Shown: positions 8,274-16,259, counted from the first letter of the stretch. The stretch is 42,442 nt of DNA from Brachyspira innocens ATCC 29796 (GCF_000384655.1 NZ_ARQI01000104.1:1-42442); one strand, 5' to 3'. Notes: generated from the sequence alone by a model not told the origin. Numbers and translations are program-made.

Positions 8274-8933
8274 TTAATTTATATTATTATTATTTTTTCT
8301 AATTTTTGGTAAATAGTAGCTTATAAATATAAATAAACCCATTATAGATAAATAATCCATAAAGAAAAGTATTACAGGCTCTTCATAATTAAAAAAAGCA
8401 AACTCTACAAGCAAAAACATTTTATTATATAATTCTCTTTTTATAAATGAAATAATACCATATACAGCAATTAATGAAGCTATTATTAATGCTATTTGTT
8501 TTTTTATATTTATAAACTTTTTACTTATATTGATAAACATACCCCAATGCATTCCCAAATGTGCCGACATAAATATAAATCCCCAAGAGTTTGAAATCAT
8601 ATGAAGACGTCTTGTAAACATTCCGCTGTTATGAATATTCAAAAATCCAAGCACCCTTTGAGAAAATAGTATTCCGCTTATCATTAATCCTATCATACAT
8701 AAAAAAAGCATAGTATTAATAAATGTACTTAAAACCCTATTAAAACTATATTTTCCTTTGGGCAAGTTTTTATACCAATTAAAATTAAGTATATGATGAA
8801 GTATAAAAAATATAAAAAGAAGAAAACCCAAATATTCATGTACGGCATCTCCAGTGAAATGATATGCCATCAAAATAAAAAATAGTAAAGTCATTATTAT
8901 GTCTACGATTATTTTTATTATTTTTTTACTCAT
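8274..8933 (-). CDS. DUF4405 integral membrane protein, possibly haem-binding
   Basis: The protein has 219 residues with five or six hydrophobic segments. His residues fall at membrane-proximal places: AYHFTGDAVHEYLG, FILHHILNF, RRLHMISN and AHLGMHWGMF. That spacing of paired histidines is like cytochrome b561/ferric-reductase-type membrane haem proteins, and DUF4405 is commonly considered such a family. Haem binding is inference. The gene lies between the quinone-reductase-like gene (24 bases) and the flavodoxin lipoprotein (50 bases), a position that would let it carry electrons across the membrane to exported flavoproteins. AAGGAG precedes the start. Confidence 0.8.
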   Translation of the reverse strand: MSKKIIKIIVDIIMTLLFFILMAYHFTGDAVHEYLGFLLFIFFILHHILNFNWYKNLPKGKYSFNRVLSTFINTMLFLCMIGLMISGILFSQRVLGFLNIHNSGMFTRRLHMISNSWGFIFMSAHLGMHWGMFINISKKFINIKKQIALIIASLIAVYGIISFIKRELYNKMFLLVEFAFFNYEEPVILFFMDYLSIMGLFIFISYYLPKIRKNNNNIN

Positions 8934-8983
8934 TATGTATTTTTACTCCTTAATTATATTATAATTATATTCATCACAATTTT

Positions 8984-9670
8984 TTAATATTCCAACTTTC
9001 TAAGCCAATCTAAAACCTTATTTTTTGATGTTTTTACTTCTGGTCTGTATATTCCTATAGGCTCTAATACTTTGCAGTCATCTGGAAGTAAGTTTCTCAA
9101 ATCTCTTATCGTTCTTGAAAGTCCTCCTGTTCCATGAGTACAAAATGGTATTATGGTTTTTCCAGATAAATCATAGCTTTCAACGAATGTAAAAATAGCC
9201 ATAGGGCAAGTATACCACCAATTAGGAAAACCCAAAAATATAACATCATAATCATCTATATTATTAACTCTTTGAGTAAGTCTTGGTCTTTCGTTATTAT
9301 CCCTTTCTTTTCTAGCTTGATTAAGACATTCATCATAATCGCTTGAATATTTATTTTCTGTTTTTATACTAAATAAATCGCCTCCTGTTTCTTCTTGTAT
9401 CCAGCTAGCAATTAATGCAGCATTACCCGGAGAAAGTACGCTTGCAGAAGTTTCAGCGTCTGGGTCTATAGATGAAGGATTTTCTACTACAGTATTGTCT
9501 GCCCAAGTGAAATATGCTATTAATATTTTTGAATTGCTTTGAGTATAATTGATGTTAACATAATTATTTTGAGTATTATAATTATTATCACTTTCTATAT
9601 TAGAAGTATTGTTATTTCTGCATGATATAATTATTGATAAAAGTAAAAAAATTAAGATTAAATTTTTCAT
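8984..9670 (-). CDS. Exported flavodoxin-like lipoprotein
   Basis: The protein has 228 residues. A lipoprotein signal ends in IIISC (Cys at about 17), followed by an Asn-rich linker (about 18-45) and a flavodoxin domain starting SKILIAYFTWADNT, the FMN phosphate loop. An insertion (about 65-90: DPDAETSASVLSPGNAA) precedes the first long helix. FLGFPNWWYTCPMAIFTF and PFCTHGTGGLSRT are the flavin-contact regions characteristic of the Flavodoxin_4 group. Lipidation would place it outside the inner membrane, unusual for a flavodoxin. It is one of three related genes here; the second has the same insertion, the third does not. AAGGAG precedes the ATG. Confidence 0.85.
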   Translation of the reverse strand: MKNLILIFLLLSIIISCRNNNTSNIESDNNYNTQNNYVNINYTQSNSKILIAYFTWADNTVVENPSSIDPDAETSASVLSPGNAALIASWIQEETGGDLFSIKTENKYSSDYDECLNQARKERDNNERPRLTQRVNNIDDYDVIFLGFPNWWYTCPMAIFTFVESYDLSGKTIIPFCTHGTGGLSRTIRDLRNLLPDDCKVLEPIGIYRPEVKTSKNKVLDWLRKLEY

Positions 9671-9695
9671 ATAATCTCCTTAGTATTATTTTTAT

Positions 9696-9737
9696 GCCGC
9701 TTATTGTTTTTGGTAAGTATTTAATTTAATAAGCGGC
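9696..9737. repeat. Perfect 10-bp inverted repeat between two flavodoxin genes
   Basis: GCCGCTTATT (9696-9705) and AATAAGCGGC (9728-9737) are exact reverse complements, with a 22-nt loop. It lies 37 bases past the stop codon at 9775 and 26 bases before the next start. No T tract follows on the minus strand (ATAAAAATA), so an attenuator, a processing site or a stabilising hairpin is more likely than a standard terminator. Confidence 0.65.
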
Positions 9738-9774
9738 TTCAAAAAAGTTTTATTAACAAAATGGTATCTACTGT

Positions 9775-10389
9775 CTATTTTTTTAAATTTAATTTTCTTA
9801 TCCAAGATTTTATTATACTGTCCGAAGATTGTATATTAGAAGAGTCTAATGCCAAGCCATCTAATATATTGGCATTTTTTATCATGTTTCTAATAGTATT
9901 ATATGATCTTCCAGCACCGTATCCGTCATGAGTACAAAATGGTACTATAGTTTTTGATGATAAGTTATAATCTCTTATAAATGAACGCACTGCCATTGGT
10001 ACATCAGTTGCCCATACAGGATATCCTATAAAAACTGTATCATATTTGTTTATATCAATGTTTAACGGCTTTATTTTCGGAAAATAATTGTTACGCATCT
10101 CTTCATGATTTTTATCAACTAAATCGTCAAAGTTATCAGTGTATTTATCAGATGTTTCTATTAATCTTATATCAGCATTTAATTCATTTTTTATTATATT
10201 AGCAGCATATTCTGTAGTACCTACTTTGTTATTATTTGCTACAATGCTTGCTGAAGTTGAGGCGTCTATATTATCTTTAAACAAAGTGTTTCCTACTCTT
10301 GAAAAATAAACAATCAGAATTTTTGAATTCTGTCCATACCCTATGTATGTAAATACTATAGAAAACATTATAATAATATATTTTTTCAT
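9775..10389 (-). CDS. Exported flavodoxin-like protein
   Basis: The protein has 204 residues from the ATG at 10389. AAGGAG (10400-10395) is 5 nt upstream of that ATG and overlaps the GTG two codons earlier, which is therefore not the start. It has an N-terminal Sec signal (KKYIIIMFSIVFTYIGYGQ) with no lipobox Cys. The flavodoxin domain begins SKILIVYFSRVGNT. It carries the DASTSAS insertion shared with the lipoprotein paralogue downstream, then VFIGYPVWATDVPMAVRSF and PFCTHDGYGAGRS. It is probably a soluble periplasmic electron carrier or FMN-dependent reductase; no substrate can be read from the sequence. Confidence 0.83.
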   Translation of the reverse strand: MKKYIIIMFSIVFTYIGYGQNSKILIVYFSRVGNTLFKDNIDASTSASIVANNNKVGTTEYAANIIKNELNADIRLIETSDKYTDNFDDLVDKNHEEMRNNYFPKIKPLNIDINKYDTVFIGYPVWATDVPMAVRSFIRDYNLSSKTIVPFCTHDGYGAGRSYNTIRNMIKNANILDGLALDSSNIQSSDSIIKSWIRKLNLKK

Positions 10390-10537
10390 GCACACTCCTT
10401 TTTATAATAAAATTGATTTCTATATTTTATAAATGTATTGTCAGCTTTTTTGACTCAGCATATTAAAATTTATTTACAAAGGCAAGTCTAATCCCAACAA
10501 ATAAATATAAAATACATTTTTACAAACTTAAAAATTT

Positions 10538-10969
10538 TCAGTATAAACTAAAAGTTATGTCTGCTATCCTTTCTCCGTTGTTATATAAATCATGAAAAAT
10601 ACTTAAATCTGATGTAACTTTTCCAATTGGTATAACCTCCATAGTAAGATTGGGATTAGATGACTGTGAGTAGAATATTGCAAGTGAATTATTTCTGGCA
10701 CAGTATGTTATATCACCGTTTTGAAAATTTAATTGTCCTTTTGTTATATTTTTTGGTCTGTAGTCTATTGAGCCGTAATATTCTCTATTACCATAACCTG
10801 CCATAGAAACGGTAATTGGAAATATATTCATTATCTCTTTTGATAGTTCTGTATCATAAATAACTCCTTCCAATACTTGATTGTTTACAGTAATTTTGAT
10901 TTTTGTATTCTCTTGAGCATTACATAAACTAAAAAATATAAAAAACATCATTATAATAATTTTTTTCAT
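10538..10969 (-). CDS. Exported cyclophilin-like fold protein
   Basis: The protein has 143 residues. A signal peptide (IIIMMFFIFFSLCNAQ) is followed by a domain of the Cyclophil_like2 type, recognised by IKITVNNQVLEGVIYD, then FPITVSMAGYGNREYYG, then NGDITYCARNNSLAIFYSQ and the closing IPIGKVTSD. It is clearly related to the gene at 13538-13966 in the same cluster, though its centre differs (CARNNSLAIF against YAPWGNLAIF). The family has a cyclophilin beta barrel but no proven peptidyl-prolyl isomerase activity, and is often found beside or fused to flavodoxins. GGAG precedes the start at a spacing typical here. Confidence 0.78.
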   Translation of the reverse strand: MKKIIIMMFFIFFSLCNAQENTKIKITVNNQVLEGVIYDTELSKEIMNIFPITVSMAGYGNREYYGSIDYRPKNITKGQLNFQNGDITYCARNNSLAIFYSQSSNPNLTMEVIPIGKVTSDLSIFHDLYNNGERIADITFSLY

Positions 10970-10995
10970 AAGATTTAAACTCCATAATTAATTTT

Positions 10996-11036
10996 GACTT
11001 GCTGACAATTAAAAATTCTTTAATCAGCAGCAAGCC
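10996..11036 (-). repeat. Long stem-loop between flavodoxin and cyclophilin-like genes
   Basis: On the minus strand GGCTTGCTG (11036-11028) pairs with CAGCAAGTC (11004-10996), one G-U. An inner ATTAAA/TTTAAT stem extends it. It starts 13 bases past the flavodoxin stop codon at 11050. AAAATTAATT follows rather than a T run, so it may reduce read-through or protect the upstream message rather than end transcription cleanly. Confidence 0.5.
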
Positions 11037-11049
11037 AATTATAAAAGCC

Positions 11050-11607
11050 TTAAAGTATATTTATATTTTGAAGCCATGTTCTTATATTATTTTCTGAGCC
11101 ATTAACGCTTCTTCCAGATATACTTAGATGGTTTAATATATCAGAGTTAGGGCATAAAGTTTTTATATCATTTAAACTTCTTCCCATACCGCCGCCGCCA
11201 TGTGTGCATAAAGGAGCTATTTTTTTACCGCTGAAATTATGAGTTTGTAATAATTGTTTTACTGCCTGAGGGATAGTGCCCCACCAATTAGGATAACATA
11301 ATATTATAGTATCATAATCTGCCAAATTATTTATATTAGCACTTAATCTCGGTAAAACATTATTATTTAATTCATCTCTTGCCTGATTTATAGTGTCATT
11401 ATAATCAGTAGGGTAGCTTTCTGCAGTTTTTACTTCAAACATATCTGCCTTAGTCATGTTTTTTATCATATTGGCAGCTGTTCTCGTGTTTCCTCCCCAA
11501 GAGAAATACACTATTAAAGTTTTTGAGCTTTGAGCATGCAAGCCTCCCATTAATAATGTAGATGAAAGAAGTGCATACATTAATATTGTTTTGATAAATT
11601 TTTTCAT
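11050..11607 (-). CDS. Exported flavodoxin-like protein
   Basis: The protein has 185 residues starting MKKFIKTILMYALLSSTLL. The ATG at 11607 is chosen because AAGGAGAG (11620-11613) stands just upstream; the in-frame ATG ten codons earlier would read through that ribosome site. A Sec signal peptide ends near GGLHAQ. The flavodoxin domain opens SKTLIVYFSWGGNT and continues with ILCYPNWWGTIPQAVKQLL and PLCTHGGGGMGRS, the best match to Flavodoxin_4 of the three paralogues here. It lacks the DASTSAS-type insertion of the other two, so its helix 1 follows the FMN loop directly. Probably periplasmic. Confidence 0.87.
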   Translation of the reverse strand: MKKFIKTILMYALLSSTLLMGGLHAQSSKTLIVYFSWGGNTRTAANMIKNMTKADMFEVKTAESYPTDYNDTINQARDELNNNVLPRLSANINNLADYDTIILCYPNWWGTIPQAVKQLLQTHNFSGKKIAPLCTHGGGGMGRSLNDIKTLCPNSDILNHLSISGRSVNGSENNIRTWLQNINIL

Positions 11608-11718
11608 TTTTACTCTCCTTTTAATTAATTTTTTCATTAACTTTCATAAAAAATGTATAGTTATTTTGCATTTTTTATTTATGTTATTATTAATTAATAT
11701 AATTTTTAATTTATTTTA

Positions 11719-12558
11719 TTATATATTGTTAATTACTGTTATAGCGTTCAATGTTCTTGGGTATCCTATATAAGGAAGGCATTGAGTTACAGCTTCTATC
11801 ATCATATCTTTTGTGTTTCCCATAGCTATATTAGCATTTGCATGTGCTATAGCCTGAGGTTCAGCACCGCCTAAAGATATTATCATTATGAATGTTAAAA
11901 GCTCTCTTGTTTTTAAATCCAAACCTGTTCTAGTATAGAAATCTCCGAAACAGTTAGCTGATAAATAGTTCTGAATGTGTTTTTGATTAGGAGCCGCATT
12001 TGAATGAGCAGTGAGTATTGCATTTCCAAATATGCTTATCTGAGTTTCTAATCCTTTATCAAATCTTGTTTCTTCTGTAACAGTAGATTGAGATTCTATA
12101 GGAAGTGATATATTTTTTGCTTTAAAAACTTCATTTGCTTTTTCTAATGCCGCAAATACTCTTGGAAAACCTACATAAGGAGAACATTGATATAGTGCCT
12201 CTTTTATCTCTATAGGTGTAACTCCAACATTCAAAGCTATTTCTACATGATCTTTTATAAAGTCAGTGCCTTGCGAAGCTGTTAGAGAAACTAATGTTAC
12301 AAGCTCTCTTAATTTTGCATCTAATGAGCCATGATTATAAACTTCGCCGTATAAAAAGTTATTGAATATACTTTCTAATTCTTCATCATTGGGTTTTGTA
12401 GAAGCTGCATCTCTTTTAAATAATTCATTATATTTACTGTTTGCTTTTTCTGTCATAGTTAGATTTCCTCCTTTGATATTGGTATTATTATTTGCCTGAC
12501 AAGATAATATTGTCATTAATAAAAATATAGATAAACTTAATTTTAACATTTTTTTCAT
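11719..12558 (-). CDS. Carboxymuconolactone-decarboxylase-family lipoprotein (two CMD domains)
   Basis: The protein has 279 residues. A lipoprotein signal ends in MTILSC. Two copies of the CMD helical domain follow, at about 60-145 and 190-275, each with the matching segments LRELVTLVSL / TRELLTFIMI and ALYQCSPYVGFPR / AVTQCLPYIGYPR. Family members include 4-carboxymuconolactone decarboxylase and AhpD-like peroxide-defence proteins. The paired CxxC of AhpD is not present, so a peroxidase-partner role is not supported. Export of a CMD protein is unusual and parallels the exported flavodoxins and cupin of this cluster. It is 18 bases after the aldo/keto reductase gene, probably co-transcribed. 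Confidence 0.86.
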   Translation of the reverse strand: MKKMLKLSLSIFLLMTILSCQANNNTNIKGGNLTMTEKANSKYNELFKRDAASTKPNDEELESIFNNFLYGEVYNHGSLDAKLRELVTLVSLTASQGTDFIKDHVEIALNVGVTPIEIKEALYQCSPYVGFPRVFAALEKANEVFKAKNISLPIESQSTVTEETRFDKGLETQISIFGNAILTAHSNAAPNQKHIQNYLSANCFGDFYTRTGLDLKTRELLTFIMIISLGGAEPQAIAHANANIAMGNTKDMMIEAVTQCLPYIGYPRTLNAITVINNI

Positions 12559-12576
12559 TTAATAATCTCCTTTATA

Positions 12577-13422
12577 TTAATATTTCATATTTAATAATTG
12601 TTTTATAAACTTTTCATCTTCATTAAGAAATATTATATTTTTATTATTGTCTAAAGTTTTTATAAGATTCATATCATTATCATCTAATATAAAATCAAAT
12701 ATTTTAGAGTTTTCTATTATTCTCTCTTTATTAACACTTTTTGGTATAATAGGTATATTTCTTTGAGTTAGCCATCTTAAAATAACTTGAGCTGCAGTTT
12801 TATTATATTTTTTTCCTATGCTTTTTAATATTTCATTATTGAAAATATTATTACTGCCTTCTGCTAAAGGAGCCCAAGATTCTAATGTGATATTATACTC
12901 TTTCATTAATTCTTGATCTTCCCATCTTTGAAAGAATGGATGTGTTTCTATTTGATTAATAGCTGGCATTATTTTATGATTATATAAAAAATCAATTAAT
13001 CTTTCTTTATAGAAGTTGCAAACTCCTATAGCTTTTATATGTCCAGCTTCGTATAATTCTTCCATTGCTTTCCAAGCGGAATAATAATTACCAAAAGGCA
13101 TATGGAGCAAATATAAATCTAAATAATCTAATCCTAATTTTTCCATAGATATTTGAAACGCTTTTTTTGCTTTATCATAATCTGCATCTTGTATCCATAA
13201 TTTAGTAGTTATAAACATATCTTTTCTATCTATACCGCTTTCTTTTATAGCATCTCCTACCGCTTTTTCATTCATATATATAGCTGCTGTATCTATATGT
13301 CTGTAGCCAGCTTCAATAGCATAAAGACATGCTTTTTTGCATTCTTCGTAATTGTCTATTTTGTATACCCCAAATCCAAGAATAGGCATTTCAACACCAT
13401 TATTTAATTTTATATTATTCAT
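12577..13422 (-). CDS. Aldo/keto reductase (AKR family)
   Basis: The protein has 281 residues, with no signal peptide. The catalytic tetrad is visible: D44 and Y49 (HIDTAAIYMNE), K74 (TTKLW) and H107 (YLLHMPFG). IPIIPKSVNKERIIEN near residue 230 is the NADPH-phosphate-binding segment. It reduces aldehydes or ketones with NADPH in the cytoplasm. Closest in style to the 2,5-diketo-gluconate reductase/YvgN group. It is the first gene behind one of two MerR-type promoters and is followed by the CMD lipoprotein. A paralogue with the same residue numbering lies at 24218-25039. GGAGAG precedes the ATG. Confidence 0.93.
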   Translation of the reverse strand: MNNIKLNNGVEMPILGFGVYKIDNYEECKKACLYAIEAGYRHIDTAAIYMNEKAVGDAIKESGIDRKDMFITTKLWIQDADYDKAKKAFQISMEKLGLDYLDLYLLHMPFGNYYSAWKAMEELYEAGHIKAIGVCNFYKERLIDFLYNHKIMPAINQIETHPFFQRWEDQELMKEYNITLESWAPLAEGSNNIFNNEILKSIGKKYNKTAAQVILRWLTQRNIPIIPKSVNKERIIENSKIFDFILDDNDMNLIKTLDNNKNIIFLNEDEKFIKQLLNMKY

Positions 13423-13461
13423 AATCTCTCCATTTCTTAATTGTACCTATTTTATTTTTTT

Positions 13462-13492
13462 ATTTTATCATTAGAGTTTACTCCAATGTCAA
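13462..13492 (-). promoter_or_regulatory. MerR-type promoter/operator of the aldo/keto reductase operon
   Basis: Minus strand: TTGACA (13492-13487), a spacer of 19 nt instead of 17, then TAAAAT (13467-13462). The spacer carries the dyad ATTGGAGTAAACTCTAAT (13487-13470). Long spacers with a central dyad are the hallmark of promoters activated by MerR-family regulators. The same layout occurs at 14559-14589. The regulator gene itself is not in the window. Confidence 0.75.
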
Positions 13493-13537
13493 TATCAAAA
13501 TTACAATTTTTTATTTAATTTTATAAATTAATAATTT

Positions 13538-13966
13538 TTAATTTGATTTCTCTATATGAATTTCAAAATCTCCTTTCATATTTGAAAGTTTTGATATATC
13601 AGAAATATTTTCAAATCTTCCCAAATAAATTAAATTATTTGAATATCTGAAGTCTTTATAAAATATAGCCAAATTACCCCAAGGAGCATAATAAGTTATA
13701 TCACCTGCTTTTGGAGTTATTCCGTCTGGTTCATTTTGAGTATTTAGTTTTTTACTCAAATATGATATTTTCTCTGTACCATTAAAATCTTCTATTTTCA
13801 AATTCATAGGCAGAAGTGATAAAAAATCATTTCCAGCATTTGAATTTGTTATTAAAGCATAAATCTCATTATCATTAAATGTTAATTTTATTCTTGTATT
13901 TTGTGTAAAAGCATTCATTGTAAATATACTCAATATAAGTAATATAAAAGTAATAGTATTTTTCAT
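13538..13966 (-). CDS. Exported cyclophilin-like fold protein
   Basis: The protein has 142 residues. A signal peptide (ITFILLILSIFTMNAFTQ) is followed by a Cyclophil_like2 domain with LLPMNLKIEDFNGTEKISYLSKKL, then AGDITYYAPWGNLAIFYKDF and IYLGRFENISD. These are the family's standard blocks, closer to consensus than the paralogue at 10538-10969. It lies 36 bases after the cupin gene on the same strand and is very likely in its transcript under the MerR-type promoter. Function unknown; a ligand-binding role outside the membrane is a guess. Confidence 0.85.
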   Translation of the reverse strand: MKNTITFILLILSIFTMNAFTQNTRIKLTFNDNEIYALITNSNAGNDFLSLLPMNLKIEDFNGTEKISYLSKKLNTQNEPDGITPKAGDITYYAPWGNLAIFYKDFRYSNNLIYLGRFENISDISKLSNMKGDFEIHIEKSN

Positions 13967-14002
13967 AAATAAATCTCTTATAAAAATATTTTAATTAGTT
14001 TA

Positions 14003-14527
14003 TTATTGATTAGTATAGCTGTAATATTCTTCATCAGTAACATGTTCCATCCAAGTAACATTGTTTCCGTTTGAATCACCTGTTATAGCAACATGTTTCA
14101 TATAAGAATTAGGTGAAGCTCCATGCCAATGTTTAACATTTGAAGGGCAGTATAAAATATCTCCAGCTCTAAACTCCTGAATAGGTTTTCCTTCTTCCTG
14201 AGTAAGTCCTATACCTTCAACAACTATTAAATGCTGTCCAGCTGGATGGGTATGCCATGCACTTCTTGCACCAGCTTGAAATGTAACATAAGCTACTGAG
14301 AATTTAGATGTTTCATTAGGTGCTGTTATACTTTCAACTTCAACATCTCCTGTAAAATAGTCTGCTGAACCTTTGGATTTCTTACCTTCGCCGTTTTTTA
14401 TCAATACTGTTCCTTCTGGTGATTTGGCATATTCATAAATGTTTGAAGCCTCTTTACTTCCTGCATTACATGATATAGCAGTAAATATTATTGATAAAGT
14501 AAAAGTAATTAGTAAATATTTTTTCAT
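14003..14527 (-). CDS. Cupin-domain lipoprotein
   Basis: The protein has 174 residues. A lipoprotein signal ends in TAISC (Cys at about 20). A single cupin barrel follows, with metal-ligand histidines in AWHTHPAGQHLIVVEG (motif 1) and GDILYCPSNVKHWHG (motif 2), closely resembling the (R)-mandelonitrile-lyase-like/quercetinase-like small cupins that sit with CMD proteins in other genomes. Metal-dependent chemistry on the outer side of the inner membrane is expected, but the substrate is unknown. It is the first gene behind the stronger of the two MerR-type promoters. AAGGAGAG precedes the ATG. Confidence 0.9.
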   Translation of the reverse strand: MKKYLLITFTLSIIFTAISCNAGSKEASNIYEYAKSPEGTVLIKNGEGKKSKGSADYFTGDVEVESITAPNETSKFSVAYVTFQAGARSAWHTHPAGQHLIVVEGIGLTQEEGKPIQEFRAGDILYCPSNVKHWHGASPNSYMKHVAITGDSNGNNVTWMEHVTDEEYYSYTNQ

Positions 14528-14558
14528 TTTCTCTCCTTATTTGTAAAAATGTTTTATG

Positions 14559-14589
14559 ATTATAGCATTAGAGTGAACTCCAATGTCAA
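14559..14589 (-). promoter_or_regulatory. MerR-type promoter/operator of the cupin operon
   Basis: Minus strand: perfect TTGACA (14589-14584), a 19-nt spacer, perfect TATAAT (14564-14559). The spacer holds the dyad ATTGGAGTTCACTCTAAT (14584-14567). Consensus boxes with a 19-nt spacer are poorly used without a DNA-twisting activator, as in MerR, SoxR and CueR systems. It is 31 bases upstream of the cupin start. Confidence 0.82.
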
Positions 14590-14627
14590 TATATAATTAT
14601 GAGAAATTGAAAATTTTAAATAATTTT

Positions 14628-16250
14628 TTAGTTATTATTTTGTTTAAAAGCTATTTGATGATTATCAGTTTTACTATTAGAATTAATTTTATTTATTTTT
14701 ATTCTTAGAATTATTCCTATCAATGCTATTATGAATGTGATAAATAATGCTTGATATAAATTCAATTTTATATCATATTTTAGAAAACTTATGCTGCTGA
14801 AATTTTTTGCTAAATCTATTAAAAGTGAAGAACAAAACTCTACTGTTAAAGCAGGATAAACTGATATAGGACTAAATATTATATATGAAACTATAGTTAT
14901 TATCGATGATGAAAGTATTATAAATGATAAAGGCACTGCAAATATATTGGCTATTATAGAGGTTAGATTTAATATTGAAAAATGATATATGCTGAGTGGA
15001 AGAACTATTACAAGTGCGAATATATTGATAGATAAAAACGATATAGATTTTATTATGATACTTTTTATTATTTCTGAGACTTTATTATTAGTATTTTTAA
15101 TATTTTTTATTATATAGAAATTAATAATAGGGTAGTAAAGAATTATTCCTAAAGTTGCTAAAAATGAAAATTGAAAGCTGATATCTTTTATAGAATTAGG
15201 ATTAAGTAGAAGTATTATCAAAGCAGATAAAAATAATGCATTAATAGAGTTTCTATTTCTGTCAAAATAATATGATATAGTGAAACATACTGCCATTATA
15301 CTTGCTCTTATTATAGAAACAGAAAATAAAGTAATAGGAGGATATATTATTACTGTTATGATTGCTGATATTAATATTCTTTTGTAAAAGTTTATAGGGA
15401 AAAATGATAATATTAAATATAGAATTGAAAGTATCATTGAAATATGAAGACCTGATATAGAAAGTATATGAGATATTCCAGAATCTATAAAATATTTTCT
15501 TATATGATAAGGAATGATATTTTTATCACCTATCATAATACCTTGTGCTATAGTATAGGGTATTGCATCAATATTTTCTCCAAGTGATTCTTTGATAATG
15601 TTTCTTATTTTCAGAGCATATGCATTTATATAGTTTATAATAGAAAATCCTTCTTTTTGAACAACAAAATTATTATACGGATATATGCTTGCCACTCCGT
15701 AAAGCATTCTTTCAGAAAGTACTTTTATTATAGTTTTTGAATCGTAAATATCATCATTGGTTAATATATTTTTATATAGATTTAATTTTGAAGACACTGT
15801 TATTTCATCATTAATGTATATTGGTTTTATAGAACTATTATAAAGTCTTATATTTCCTGCATAATGATACCAATTCGTACCATCATAAACTTTATCTACA
15901 TAAGCAATATATCTATCTCTGAAACCTACAACTCCGTCATATGATAATATTTTTGCATTGTATGCTTTTATTGGTTTATCAAAAGTATTAAGAGGATTTT
16001 TAAATATGTTATAATATCTTGTAATAGTGTAGCTGTATCCTATAAATAAAGATGATAGTATAATTATTATTAAAGAGAGATAATAATATTTTTTTAATGC
16101 TAGTATTATTGATATAATAATTAATGTAAATGCTACTGTAACCGAAATATATGGAAATTTTTGATTTACAAATGCTAAAGAAATACCTACAGCAAAAAAT
16201 AAAGTTATGTATATAATATATGTAAGCGGATATATAAAAATATTTTTCAT
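14628..16250 (-). CDS. comEC: ComEC/Rec2-type membrane channel protein lacking the nuclease domain
   Basis: The protein has 540 residues. An N-terminal set of membrane segments and a DUF4131-like soluble part (about 80-200) precede the Competence domain, marked by GIMIGDK, HILSISGLHISMI, SIIRASIMA and DISFQFSFLATLGI. Ten or more membrane segments follow the ComEC plan for moving single-stranded DNA into the cell. Full-length ComEC (about 750 residues) ends in a metallo-beta-lactamase-like domain; here the protein stops with a short Lys/Asn-rich tail, so that domain is absent or encoded elsewhere. It begins 9 bases after the TetR gene and likely shares its promoter. No ribosome site is clear. 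Confidence 0.85.
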   Translation of the reverse strand: MKNIFIYPLTYIIYITLFFAVGISLAFVNQKFPYISVTVAFTLIIISIILALKKYYYLSLIIIILSSLFIGYSYTITRYYNIFKNPLNTFDKPIKAYNAKILSYDGVVGFRDRYIAYVDKVYDGTNWYHYAGNIRLYNSSIKPIYINDEITVSSKLNLYKNILTNDDIYDSKTIIKVLSERMLYGVASIYPYNNFVVQKEGFSIINYINAYALKIRNIIKESLGENIDAIPYTIAQGIMIGDKNIIPYHIRKYFIDSGISHILSISGLHISMILSILYLILSFFPINFYKRILISAIITVIIYPPITLFSVSIIRASIMAVCFTISYYFDRNRNSINALFLSALIILLLNPNSIKDISFQFSFLATLGIILYYPIINFYIIKNIKNTNNKVSEIIKSIIIKSISFLSINIFALVIVLPLSIYHFSILNLTSIIANIFAVPLSFIILSSSIITIVSYIIFSPISVYPALTVEFCSSLLIDLAKNFSSISFLKYDIKLNLYQALFITFIIALIGIILRIKINKINSNSKTDNHQIAFKQNNN

Positions 16251-16259
16251 TATATTAAA

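Noticed and set aside
11719-12558. AhpD-like peroxidase partner role for the CMD lipoprotein
   Set aside because: The CxxC redox pair that defines AhpD is absent from both CMD copies.
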